Shown: positions 45,491 through 58,547, counted from the first letter of the stretch. The stretch: 64,000 nt of DNA from Priapulus caudatus (GCF_000485595.1 NW_014577313.1:50304-114303); one strand, 5' to 3'. Program-made: numbers and translations. Notes: generated from the sequence alone by a model not told the origin.

Positions 45491-47346
45491 TGTAGTTCTG
45501 TGGTATGAGACACTGCCCGCGGCGCTCCCCCATCAGCCGCCAGCAGCCTGCGACGAGCCTTCCAGCAGGAAACGAAGATTGCGCAGGTGAGACAGACTCA
45601 GCTTGTTCTCAGCGACGACGGCGCCGAGGCGCGCACGCGCTGAACCTCAACATCTCCTGCCGCTGCCACAGTGCCAGGATGCCGCTGTCCGCTCAGCGGC
45701 CGCGGTCCCGCGTTCAGCGCCCCCTGTGGGGACTCTCGGGGGCGACCACGCAGCCGATTCTCACGTTGTAGTCTACGGGGATGATGCTGAGGCGGCAGCG
45801 GCCCGTCTGCCGGTAGTCCTGCGCTCGACGAGGCGCTTCCGGCCAGTCGTGCGATGTAAGCGTAGTCCCCGACATGACGCCCTCCGCAAGACTGCTCCTC
45901 GTCTTCGATGGTCGCCCGGGTCAGCGCTCACCTTCGCCACAGCCGCGCCGAAGCTCCGACTGCGGGAGGCTGTCCCGGCCAGCGAGGCTCTCCATGCGCT
46001 AGCGCGCCACACGACGGGCACGACGGCGCCCTCTTGCAGCCTCGCGCGCAGGTTCGTGAACGGGCTACGCGATGGTGGTTCGCACGACAGGACGCTGACG
46101 AGGGTGCCCGCTGTAGAAGCCCAGCATGACAATTGACAAACAGCCACCAGGGAGATGTGCAGCGTGCGCGCCGCTGCGCCCACCGGTTGTAGTGCCGCCC
46201 TGATACGCCAGCGTGCGATCACGTACATCGAGAAGTAGCTGACGAGAGGGAGGCGGTGCCCGCCGCGGGATACGGGAGTTGGCAGGGAGGTGGGTCCGGC
46301 GGGAGGTGGGAGCTGCGGGATGAGTGATCCGGTAGGTAGGTGGGAGCTGGAGGAAGGCGTAGGGAGACCCGGTAAGGGGGCGGAGACCTGGCAGGGAATT
46401 GGGACCTGACGGGGAGGAGGGAGCTGATGGGAAGGTGGTAGCTGGCGGGGAACGGAGCGCGGGGGCAAGCGTGGGAGCGCGTGGTGAGGTGGGAGCCGGT
46501 GGGGAGGCGGAGACCCGGCAATGGATGCCGAGCTGCGGACCGGCGGGCGATGCTGATGGGCCCTGCAGGCCGGGGATGCGATGGAACCGGCGGATGAGAT
46601 GGGGCCGGCGAGGGGATCGATGAACCCGCGGGGATGCGATGAAACCCCGCGAGGATGCGATGGAACCCGGCGGGGATAGATGCGGCCCCGGCGGGCGATG
46701 CGATGGGGCCCGGCGGGAAAGCCGATCGCAGCCCGGCCAGAGATGCGATGGGGCCCGGCGCGGGCAATAGTCGGCGGTGCAGCGCGGACAGCAGCAGGGT
46801 ATGACGACGCCGTGTAAGCGAAGAACATTACCCAGACTGCATCGCTGAACGGCGAAACACGCTGAGAGCCTCGACCGACGGCCGGTGGGGAGCGGACGAT
46901 GAAACCGCGTACCTACAGTCTCTAGGAAGCTGACGCTTCGCATCTGGATGACGTTACACGACAAGTCGTAGGTGGAGTCTAGGATGTCTCGCGACACGCC
47001 TCGCCTGGCGCCGTCCCGCACACGTAGTGCGGCGAGTACGTGAAGTTGTAGAAGGTGGAGAGGGTGGAGACAACGTGCACGAACACCCTGATCATGCGAT
47101 CGTCGTGTCGGGCGTCGACGACAGTTGAAGAAGCCACGCTGAGGTTGAGCGCCACTAGGCTCGACGACGACGACCCGGTGGTGGCCGGGCGGTCGCCGCG
47201 CCCCGCACGTCGCCGCGGTGGGGCCACCGGTCGCACGGCGCGCGGCGGCGTAGCGCAGGGCGTGATGACGGCGTTGGATCCGCCGCCTCTCGCATGCCAG
47301 CCAGCGCCAGCAGCAGCAACAGATACGTGATCTCTCTCCCTGTCAT
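45490..47346 (-). pseudogene. Ionotropic-glutamate-receptor-like gene, copy C (full layout, many frameshifts)
   Basis: Most complete copy, read on the minus strand from the ATG at 47346 (TMTGREITYLLLLLALAG). It continues with S1 (FYNFTYSPHYVCG, RDILDSTYDLSCN), M1 (about 46870-46790), the proline-rich repeat (46780-46260), the pore (SYFSMYVIA...), M3 (about 46165-46115) and S2 (FTNL..., GAVVPVVW) to about 45490. Coding potential is spread over several frames (two overlapping frames of 351 and 318 codons), so about a dozen indels would have to be sequencing errors for a working channel. It lies in MTAP intron 3 on the MTAP strand, with a C-terminal region rich in Gln/Arg. Ligand cannot be read from the sequence. 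Confidence 0.72.
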
Positions 47347-47439
47347 CGTCACAGTGGCGGCTGGTGGGGGGATGGCGGCTCACTCACAGTAAACACACAC
47401 ACGTCGGTCTTACTCCTTATGAGATCACGTCACCTGCGA

Positions 47440-47545
47440 GCAGGAGGAGGAGGAGGAGGAGAGAGGAGGAGAGAGGAGGAGGAGAGGAGGAGGAGAAGGA
47501 TGAAGAGAAGGAGAAGAATGACGAGGAGGAGGATGAAGAGAGAAG
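47440..47545. repeat. GAGGAG tract, second copy
   Basis: Counterpart of 31540-31640. Confidence 0.9.
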
Positions 47546-48954
47546 GGAGAGTACTAAGGAGAGCAGGAAGGTGTGAGCTGTAGTTAGGACACTGTCACCC
47601 TCTCTCACTCGGCGTCAGCGCGGATGTGGCAAGGCTCTCTCGCTGCAGCTGCGATGACTAACACAACCACCACTCAGCTATCCTTGCTGTCGCAAATGAA
47701 GCTCTAATGAAACGCGTGCAGAACAACAGCTTTGCACGCGTATCGTCTGTGTCCGCCGCCGCACTCAGCATGTATTGATAACGTTGACCCAATGCAAGGC
47801 ATTGAAATGTGGTGATGGTTATTGACGCGCGCCTGCACAAACACACGATGCGCTCGCACAAACTAGCTGTCATTGTTTCGGTGGGCGACGCAGGCAATTT
47901 CATCACGATATATACGGCTTTCACAGCGGGAATAGTTGTTTTGTTTTGATGCTGTAGTCCAGGAACACATAATGATGTATGTGTGCACACGTGCACGCAC
48001 GCTCGCCTGCACACATAACCTCACTTTCTCTTATGTGTCGATGTATTTGTCGTGGCATGAGTCTGTATTGACAATGGCGCAGCACTGTACACACAACGAG
48101 CATGACCAAACAGTTTCTGTTCAATCGCTAGCGGATAAAAAGAACATACAAAACGGCAGTCCTGCCACAATCGATCACACGACGTCGCCGGTACTGATGG
48201 CGCCCTGCGGCAGAGATGGCAACACTTTTCTGAGCAAACTGTAGTGAGGATATCTGAAATCTGTAGTCCGAGGGTCACGCAGTGACCCAAGTATGCTAGG
48301 GGGTCGGGCATGCCCCCGGAAATTTTTTGATTCCGAGATGCAATTTCCGCATTCTGGACCAAAATGACAATAAGTTCACACTGATATTTGCTGCTAAATA
48401 CATGTAGTTATTTTCAATCATGTTATATCAATGTAACACTGAAACAAAACACTTGAAATATCATCAAAATTATATTTTTTCGATCGTAATAAAAATCGTA
48501 GTTGTATGCAAACTGGTCGTAGTGGTCAAAATGCAAACGAAATTCGCATACAAGTGCCACGGAGCGACAGCGCTCATCTAACGTCTACTGCGGTGACTCT
48601 GTGGTAATTAAGTATTTAATATGTGATGACGGAATATAACTTAAGATACATTTTGTTGATATATTCAAACCTTCCAAATCTTTCATCGGACCTTAAACCA
48701 CTATTTTCAGCCCCTGATATATATATACTTGTCGGTACAGCTGTAAGATCAAGCAGTTTCTGTTATAATCATAGGCACAAGATTTGGCATTTAGGTGCTC
48801 TCAGGCACTATCAGTTTGGCCCAGAACACCACCCACCTTACTTACTTATAATATGTATAGCTATACAGCTTAAAATTAACACATAACTATATTTTGCAAT
48901 GCTTTTTTGAGGTACACAAGGGGTCAATAGTTTTTACATGACTGTTTTGCTGGA

Positions 48955-49008
<54 letters not shown>

Positions 49009-49046
49009 GATCCAGCCCTTTCATGGTGTCTTAATTAGCTTCTTAC

Positions 49047-50703
49047 CTTGCTAGCAACACACAATCCACACCAGCTATGGTCCCCTCTACAAGAACATCC
49101 GATGGCTGAAATCAATAAGAACAATATCATATTAGTAACATGCATAGTTGGTTATGTGTTGTGCATGAACTCCTTGGTAATGGTTACGTATGATTGCTAT
49201 TGCAAGATGAGTACCTTGCCAAAAGCAGTGTCGACTGATTTCACACGCTTTCCTTCCAAGATGTCAGGGTTATCCAGACCAGTACCACCCACAATACCTA
49301 TCTGAAAAGAAATAGAGGTAATGCTTGATGTAAATGATAATAACCTCAACTGCACAACGTATTATACAGGGAACAATTTCCAGCGCAAAATGTGGCATAG
49401 CAAATCCTGCTATACAAAATAAATGTTTGCATTAGCAATTGATAAAATTTTTTTTCAGACAATCACAGTGAAAATTTACACCGCAGTGCATGCTTGGCGT
49501 GTTATCGTGTCGGCTGTGACAGCACAGCTAGCTTAGGACACACTAGCCTAGGACACACTAGGACACACTACACTAGACACACTAGGACACACTAGGACAC
49601 GCTAGGACACACAGGACAAGCCTAGGACACACTAGCGATTCTGCCACGCTGCCGCAGCGTTAAACAGCGTGCGAGCTTGGCACTCGCCCCGCTCGGCCAA
49701 TGTCGAGTAAAAATAATATCGGCGCGGGCGAGTGAAAGCTAAAGCTGACTCGCCCATGTTGGCGAGTAAAAATAATGTGTCTAAAACTTTAATCAAATGT
49801 TGGTCTTCGCTTACGTTATATATCCAAACATTGATGAAATACAGTTCTAGCGCATGGTGAAGGCGGCTATCAACTCCTCGACCCGACATCCTCACTTTAT
49901 ATTATCAAAAGGTCGCGAAGAGAGGCAGCCCGCGAGAGCGTGCAGCGCGCAGCACAGCGTGGCTGTGTATACGTGCCTGGGCGCATATTGATTGATGTAC
50001 GGGGGGGGGGGGAGTGCAGGATTGTTTAAAAGTCACGTTGGCCGTGTGTGTTAACAAATCAATAAAATCGGCGTAACGTGGCATTTCATTGACGCGGCAA
50101 AGCAGCCCGAGAATAAAATAAATTGTAAACTTGTATGTTTCCGTTTACATCTGATGGCTGGCATCGCACAACTGCGATTCATAAAAAAATATGGCCGTAG
50201 CAAATGGCTGAAATACATCGCGAATATGCGATGCGATACGGGAAAATTATTCCCTGCTGACTACTATTAAATCTTTATTGCACAGAATTCAAATACAAAT
50301 ACATGTACTGAAGACAGTCTTACTTTCAACTTAATTGACTGAAGTAAATACAGGAGCAGCATTTTACTACAGTATTAAAACAATCAAAAACGACCACACA
50401 TATTATAAAGCAAACTACAATATCCATACTAAAAAATCGATTTCGGATTACCCCCCACGTCCCGAATATCGTGACGCGTACGTCGAGCGGTTAAGATTTG
50501 TGCCCAACTGTTACGCACCCGGACGCACGCACGCTCATACGATTCTACAAGCTGCATCTGACTATGTCAGATGAGCTAAAAAGCAAATAAGGCAACAGAA
50601 AAATCAAAACCAATATTAAAGCACTAACCATGCAGCCATCAATTAGTTGACAAATTCTGGCATTAATCATTACACATACCTTAACAGGCTTAATCTTATG
50701 CAT
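49047..50703 (-). CDS. MTAP: MTAP exons 1-3, second copy (clean)
   Basis: Exon 1 50680-50703 (MHKIKPVK), exon 2 49215-49301 ([27 protein letters not shown]) and exon 3 49047-49105 ([19 protein letters not shown] plus two bases of Arg). All splice sites and phases are correct (0, 0, 2). Exon 3 joins exon 4 at 23211 without a frame break, restoring the family motif ARHGRQHT. This is the best MTAP 5' end. In the assembly it is 26 kb from exon 4, with the duplicated block in between. Confidence 0.92.
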
Positions 50704-50907
50704 GGCCCCTATCAGTTGTATTGTAGTCTTGTCTGCTGGGTAAAATGATAGTTTTGTCACATTAGAAATGTCTTTTTAAGTGCACTACCAAGGATTTATG
50801 ATGAAGGCAGTCAGAATGTAGTAGAAGTAACAATAGTCCATATTTTCATTTAAAATAATTTATAATTATAACCATTGACCAATTTTTCATTTTGACTGCA
50901 CATGCTA

Positions 50908-51625
50908 TCCACTGGCAGCAAGAACAAGTCGGCACCTGCAGCTACAGCACACACGCGGCCATTGACTATATATAACGACATAGTGCCTAACTCGCCACCG
51001 CACGGACCACAACTCACCGTTTTCAATAAGTTACAACTCCGGTGTTCCTGCAGGTGACGCCACTTTCCAACTATCGTTGGAATCGCGGAAGACTGCTGAA
51101 CAAGCTACACCCGCCATTTTTGACAATCGGTCCGCCAGAATGGGCTCAAATCACAGAAATTCCTCAAATATCCATGCGAAACGATCCTTCGAATGCTACT
51201 ACTGAAGAAGGCGGCAGGGCCGGCTGCGCTGATTAGCAAGTTTAATGTGCAGACAGGATGCGCAACTACGCAACTGACTTGCTGCAGCCAATCAGCGCAG
51301 CCGGCCCTGCCGCCTTCTTCAATAGTAGCATTCGAAGAATTGTTTCGCATGAATATTTGAGGAATTTCTGTGATTTGAGCGCATTCTGGCAGGCCGATTG
51401 TCAAAAATGGTGGGTGTAGCTTGTTCAGCAGTCTTCCGTGATTCCAACAATAGTTGGAAAGTGGCGTCACCTGCAGGAACACCGGAGTTGTAACTGATTG
51501 AAAATGGCGAGTTGTGGTCCGTGCGGCGGCGAGTTAGGCACCATGTTGTTATATATAGTCAATGGCCGCGTGTGTGCTGTAGCTGCAGGTGCGGACTTGT
51601 TCTTGCTGCCAGTGATGCTATCTAA
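50908..51625. mobile_element. Second copy of the 0.7-kb foldback element
   Basis: Same element as 35150-35867 with fewer indels; centre near 51270. Confidence 0.85.
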
Positions 51626-52718
51626 TACTAATAGTAATACTATTACTAATAACATTTCGGAGTCAGGTCATAGCAGATGGCTAGTTGTTGTAGATTTATT
51701 CTGTATTGTCTTCTGTGCATATTGATATTCATATTGAGCATTTGCACCATACGAAAACATGTAAGGCCATGATAATAATTATGTATCACATATTAAATTC
51801 CCCTTGCCATAAAAAAGTGCAATAACATTTTTTGCAAGCTGGGCAATTGGTAAGTAAGGTTTTTTTTTTTGTAAGCTGGGCACGTAGTTTTTACCATTTG
51901 CCATGACCGCAACGAGCTAATGAGTAATGACATGTCCCGAGACTGGACAGAACTGGCGGTGTCCAATTCCTCAGCGAAATACGCCAATTTGTCCACCATG
52001 TCCATGTTGTACCCAAACTTGGAATCTGCACAATCTCAAGATTGTGCAGTGATTGTGCTGCCCAAACTGCGGATTCCCTAGTTTGGCTGACCAATCTCAA
52101 GATTGGGCAAACTGAAAACAGTCGGTGATTCAACAACCGCTCATAGCGAGTGTGTGGTGTGCGTGGTGCAAACTAAGAAGAGATTTATCTCATATTTATC
52201 CAATTATTTATTATAATCATTTAATATTTATACAAAGGTGCCAAACACATTGAGGAAAGAAGGTATACGACCTTATGATATAACATTTGAAATCCTAATA
52301 ATCATATGTTTGTGCAAGCTCTGTTTATTTCTGTTTGCCTAATCTCAAGATTGGTTGCCCAAACTGGCGGATGCACTGAAATTCCAAGTTTGTGCAAGAT
52401 TCCAAGTTTGGGCACAACATCCATAACACGCTGGGCGTCCTACTCGGACTCCTCCTACTATGCGGCTCAGTCAAAGCGCAAGTTAGGGCCTACTGCAAAT
52501 ATACGCGCACAAACACACAATGCAAAACGAAAGCCAAATAGGTTACCACTACATGCACGTACTTGATGCAACCGGCAACCTGCAGCTGCTTCCCGCTTCT
52601 GTATTCTGTACCGAACGATGTACACGGACCACTGAAGACACGAAAGGTAATTTCCACGTGACTACTAACAAAACACACGACTGTATAATACAGTGGCGCC
52701 ACCTAGGAAAATATAAAC

Positions 52719-52853
52719 ATGGATTCCTGTTTATCTGTCGAGAAAAAATTGATAAAGTTTTATCGAAGTTTAAGACAATTAGTGACCAAACAACAAAGCA
52801 ATTGGCAGATGTCATAGACTACGTGGAAAAGATTCAAAACGACTTATCTAATA
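52719..52853 (+). CDS. RMND5: RMND5 exon 1, second copy (one-base deletion)
   Basis: Same exon as 41562-41697, but 'gagaaaaaattgat' replaces 'gagaaagaaattgat', which shifts the frame after codon 8. It is the copy physically nearest to exon 2 (55938). Start-to-MTAP spacing is about 2.0 kb, as in the first copy once the transposon is removed. Confidence 0.85.
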
Positions 52854-52934
52854 GTATGTATATTCACTTGTTTGAACGGCTTAAATTTATTGTGAATAGG
52901 TCAGGGTACTGGGTAGATACAATAATGTAACCCA

Positions 52935-53870
52935 AGCGGTAAACCCAAGAGGATAGGGTTACAAAGTGTCCCTATCCTTTTCTGCGGAGAAATGCCCGAG
53001 TGAATCACTCGGGCCGGTTTGCTGGTGCGTTTTCAGATACTAGAACTTCCAAACTGGTTTTATTCTCAACACGAACCTTTCTCCGCTATCTGGGAACTTA
53101 CTATGTAGCAGTGGCTGGAGGTACGGTAGCCGTCGGCGTTCAAGCCCCTTTTTTGCGTTAGGTTTAGGGTTAGGATTAGGGTTAGGGTTAGTTTAGGGTT
53201 ATGGTTAGGGTATTTAGGGTTAGGTTAGGGTCTAGCTCATCTAAACTCTCAAATCGTGAATTTATTTCCCAAGGCGTTATTTCGAAATCTAGCGCCACCG
53301 CCCGCATCTTTGTCTCGTTAAGTTAGAAAGCGAATGGACTCCCGTACCCGTAGCCTCGAGACATTAAGATACGGCTACCGTACCCGTAGCCACTGCCTAC
53401 TATGTATCGCAATACTCTGTATTAAACTAATATAACCTGTTTACAAAAATTCGAAGTGACGAGCGGCGAATATACTGAGCGCCATTTCTGTTGACCTGTG
53501 ACGTACGCATTTCCCAATGCGCATAGCGATCGGCAAACGCAGCGCCCTCGCGATTGGTCGGTGAATCCACTCTTCAAACCAAAGTACGTCACAGGTCAAC
53601 AGAAATGGCGCTCAGTATATTCGCCGCTCGTCACTTCGAATTTTTGTAACAGGTTATATTAGTTTAATACAGAGTATTGCGATACATAGTAAGTTCCCAG
53701 ATAGCGGAGAAAAGTTCGTGTTGAGAATAAACCAGTTTGGAAGTTCTAGTATCTGAAAACGCACCAGCAAACGGCGCCGAGTGATTCACTCGGCATTCCT
53801 CCGCAGAAAAGGATAGGGACACTTTGTAACCCTATCCTCTTGGGTTTGGGTTACATTATTGTATCTAGGT
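52935..53870. mobile_element. Foldback repeat with internal TTAGGG array in RMND5 intron 1
   Basis: 52940-53105 returns as its complement at 53690-53870 ('aggatagggttacaaagtgtc', 'gagtgaatcactcgg', 'gatactagaacttccaaact'). A second nested pair is 53400-53500 against 53580-53690 ('gacgagcggcgaatatactga'). The TTAGGG array (53157-53235) lies on one side of the loop only. No coding frame. Confidence 0.8.
53157..53235 (+). repeat. Interstitial telomere-like (TTAGGG)n array, second copy
   Basis: Same array as 42003-42088, shorter and with more variants. Confidence 0.88.
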
Positions 53871-55241
53871 ACTGGGTAGCCCGACCAGGCTGTGATCTGT
53901 GTGACCAACGTAACGTCCTGACATAGCCTGACATCCATCTATTGCCATTGGATAATCTTGTACCTCTACAAAAACTGCCGAACAATTACGTATATCTCAA
54001 ATAAAATAATCATCTAAGCATTTCTGCCTTGTTTTGTATCAAGTATAACCTTCACCTTATATATAGTTATAGTTATAAGTTATAGTATTCCAGCGTTGTT
54101 ATTATTAATATTATTAAAACTAATACCTCAGTTTGCTGTGCACAGTGTAAATTTCAAGAGCCGAACCTAAATTTCACTTTAACCGCCAACCGCCATGTTT
54201 CCACTGCGCATGCGTTTCGATCGGAACGAGGAAAACCCGAAACGACATAACATACCATAGCGTTGCAACTCGCATTGGCGCGAGCATAAATAAGCATCAT
54301 ATACTCGTATCTTACTATAATTTGCCGAATGTTGTATGTATGTATGTATGTATGTTAATGAAAGGCTCCGTCAGTTTGGATCCAAATAGCGCCAAGTTCA
54401 CACAAGAGATCGATAAATACACGGGACGGGTTCTAAACTATACTCGGTTGAAAACGGTAAAAATATCTTAAAAAATAAAAAAAAAAAATAAAAAAGGTAA
54501 ACATTTGCCTGAAATAGGGAGCTGTTTTGTTTTTGTTCTGTTTCTATTTCGTTTCGTTCTGTGTATCTGTGTCTGTGTGTCTGAGCTTTTTGTAAGCCCA
54601 ATAATGTAAGTAGAAATAACCATGTAAACTAATAATTGAAGTTAAACATTCAGTAGCTATTTGGGCATAGTTTCCCATATGAGATGTACAAGTTGAATTT
54701 CATCAGAGAAGATTTTTTTTTTGGAAGTCTGCAATGCTGTGTGGGTCCGGGTGTCGTGAACAGCGAGCTGTCACAACGGTCCGATCACAAAGCACGTAAT
54801 ATTACGTCTCCGCACAGAGTCAAACATGCGTAGAAATAAACGATCACAACCACGCAATATTACCTGGTCCGCACACAGTGGAAACATGCGAAGCACGTAA
54901 TATTACGTGCTACGCAGCCAAGTGGTTAAGCAGTCGCCCGACCTACCAGCCCCATTCAGATCTATCTATATTCTAACTTTGAAGTCCGTATCATCAACCA
55001 GTACATAGCATACAATAAAACATTTGTGTGTGTGTGTGTGTGTCTGTGTGCGTGCGTCTGTCTGTATTTCACTGTGTACTTGCCAAACAAATAGTTAATG
55101 TGTTACGTGTAAGCATGATTGTACATGTATTTCTATTGACATCTCAACCATAAAAAAACAAACGTGCAACAACTAAACTCTCCATATAACACCTTACACA
55201 TAACACTACGTACTGGTAACACATGCATCACAGACACTAAG
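53871..55241. other. RMND5 intron 1, right part
   Basis: No exon seen. Holds a (GTAT)n tract (54330-54355), a duplicated palindromic 'acgtaatattacgt' motif (54795-54910) and a GT tract (55025-55055). Confidence 0.55.
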
Positions 55242-55269
55242 CCCGCGCGTAGCGCGGGTTCCAGCTAGT
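55242..55269 (+). mobile_element. Helitron-like 3' terminus
   Basis: A GC hairpin (CCCGCGC / GTA / GCGCGGG, 55242-55258) is followed by TTCCAGCTAG and T, the arrangement of a Helitron 3' end (hairpin, then CTAG, inserted before T). The 5' end was not located with confidence. Confidence 0.55.
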
Positions 55270-55937
55270 ATATATAAATATTAAAACATTGAAAACCAGG
55301 AAACATCAATCTACAACAACTTAATAATTATCATTGCGAAGATATGTACTTGCCTTGTGTTTAGGCCTACGCACTGTGAAAATCAGGTCCATTGCCGATT
55401 TTAGTCGCACCGAACATGGCGGACATGGCGGCTGTCTGGTTGTTTTCATCCAATTCATCTCAGAAAATACGGTATAACTCGATAAATAAGTAGCGCCCAG
55501 TTACCGCGAGCAAGCCAGAGGTTTATAGATTTGCTTGAGCTATTACATGTGACGCTAGCTGTGGCGATGTTTGGATACCTAACCAACTACAAGTTTTTAT
55601 GGGCAAGAATTTGAAACGGTATTCTAACCCTAGCAAAGACTAGGACCAATTTCTTGGAGCTAAGGTCAATGCAGTATTATTGCGCAGAATCATTGACATT
55701 GTGTGTGAATTTGACTTGTGACTGTCGCGAGTGAATAATAACAAAATTTGTAAATTGGACTAAAGCTTTTGAGGGTAGTCAGGGTTCAACCCAACCATAC
55801 CCTAACCCCTACCTGCCTCACCCGTTCTCCCTGGATGTTATTCCTTATGGACTGTCTAGTATAAAAGTAGAAGTAACCCCAAGTCCGACGCAATACCAAC
55901 ACTTATTCCTGCTTCTTGCTCTTTGTTTCGACTTCAG

Positions 55938-58134
55938 TTCCAGAAGAGAATGAACTGAGTGTAGCGCAGTCCCTCATGCTCTCACAGTGCATGAAGAAAG
56001 TCAAAGATACATCTGGCAAAGCAGCAGCTGATCATAAGGAGTTACACGGCTCGGTGTCTAAAGTCGGAAAAGCCATCGATCGTGTGAGTATGAATGCACG
56101 GACATACACACGCGCGCAAACGAATACACGTGTGCACACACCAGTGCCTATTTATGCACTAACTCATAATTTCTCTGTTCTATCAGGGTTTCTTCTCAGG
56201 GAAAATTAGACAAAGGAGGTAATGGCTAGTTTTGGAAAGAACGCGTATGATGGATTCAAAGGCGTGCCGTAGGCACGTACATGCGGACGCTGCAGGCAGA
56301 TGTGTGGGGAGAGAGGGAGAGGGGGAACTCCCCAAAATTAAAAAAAATTTTAATGTTAAAAAATTGTTATATGTCAGCGTTTTCACAAGGGCGATGTTAA
56401 ATTTGACAACGGCGGCGCGCCACTGTGCCTCTTATATACAAGAAACCCTGTCTATGCATTGCCACTGCTCTCACGGTGTTGTCTCTTGCAGAACTTCACG
56501 CAAGACTTTGGCGTTGTCAACAAAGATGAGACATTCTGTGGTCTGGACCAGCCCGATCTTGTTAATCAGGTCATCTGCCAGCACTTCTTCAGACAGGGAA
56601 TGTTGGACATTGGCGAAGCACTAATTAGGGTGAATATATTTTGTAACAGGTTTGAAATTCATCACACCACTTAATGCGAGAATATATACATTTTAGATGA
56701 TTATTTCGATGCGACTTTTGGTGTTATTGCCAGCTCGTTGATAAATTGCTTCTGTATCATTCAGGATCTGGGAGTTTCTGTTAATAACATAATAATGGAG
56801 TCAACCATTAGTTTAAGCTTTGAAGTAATTAACCTCACAGAAATTTACCTATCCATCTGAGTGAGATTAGCACCCAGGCCACAATTAAAAAAATCTTTGT
56901 TTGTCCTCACCCGACCCAGGCTGAAAAGTTTGGGTATGTAGGTCGGATATTTTTTTTCCTTTTTTGAGGGCGGGGGTCTTTTTACAAATTCAGCGTGGTG
57001 TCTACATGCTCGGGTGTGCTTGTGTGGCGATACCTTTTATGTTGAATGTATCTTTTGCTTGGTGCATATAATATATTGCCTACAGATTTATATAATGTAC
57101 AGTGATACAATTTGTTAAAAAAAAGAAAGAAAAAAAGATCAATGAAAAATTTTGAGTCGGCCCCTTTTTGGCGGGTCGGTCGGGTGAGGGCAAACAAACA
57201 ATATTTTTATTATGGCCCCAAGCGTTTAATTTTCCTATTGTTGTTATATAAATGTTTGTTTATACCAGTTCACATGTGTTTTTCACTTTTGCATACAAAA
57301 TGGTCAAATTTGTGGCTCTTTGTTACTAAGCAGCATTCTTACAACACCCGTATAACATTGCTGATTAGCTAGAGCTATTTGTCAATAACTAAAGGCAGAT
57401 CGATCATATACGAACATTGTCTTCTGTGTCATCTAAAAATCCTGGCGTGGTGGTGGAGAAATGTTTCCTTGACGCTAGTCTTGGCGATTTGTTAGGAAGC
57501 AGGGGTTGACATAGCGGACAAGTCCAAGGAACCGTTCTTTGAGATGAACCGAATCCTAGAGGCGTTGAAGAATGGAGATCTCCAGCCTGCCCTCAGGTAC
57601 AGACCAACCTGTATATAAGGGCCAACCTGTATATAAAGGCAACACGTGAGAAATGTCTCGAGTCTCCTTTAGAGACATCTGTCCATTTTATAAAGGTGGT
57701 TTTTGAGTATAACTGCTACCTAGGGAATGTGATAAACAGGTACTTTATTAACGGATATACGTTCAGTTGAGTTGTTTTTCCTTTATTTTGCTGCCGTCTC
57801 CCTCATTTTCCTACACTCTCCCTTATTTCTCTGCGAACTCTTTCATTTTCCTTTCGTCTCCCGACCAGTGAGTCGGTTGTCTAGTCGTGTTGGTAATGCG
57901 CGCTTACCAGTTCACCTGTTCTGCTGTCGTCCTGCAGCTGGGCGTACGACAACAGACAGCTGCTGAGAGACAACCACAGCTCGCTGCAGTTCAAGCTGCA
58001 GCGACTGCAGTTCATTCAGCTGCTGCGCGGGGGACCCGGCAAGCAGGCGGAGATGCTCGCGTACGCGCGAAACTTTGAGCCGTTCGCCACGCAGCACGAG
58101 AAAGGTGAGCGAGAGGAGAGAGTGATGTGTGTGG

Positions 58135-58176
<42 letters not shown>

Positions 58177-58226
58177 ACAGAAAAGATGGTCGGTGGTGTT
58201 GTGGTTTTGTGTGTGTTGTGTGGTGT

Positions 58227-58298
<72 letters not shown>

Positions 58299-58508
58299 GT
58301 GTCGTGTGTGTGTGCGCGCGCGGCGAGCTTGGCGCTAGCGCGCGTTGCGTGTGTGTGTGTCAGCTGCTGTAGAGAGTAGAGATGGTGTGGTTTGTCGGTT
58401 GTGCGTGGTGTGCGTGTGTGTGCGTGCGTGCGTGCGTGGGCGTGCGTGTGAGAGTGAGAGGAGAGAAAGAGAGTGTGTGTGTGTGTGCGTGCGTGCGTTT
58501 GCGTGCGG

Positions 58509-58547
<39 letters not shown>

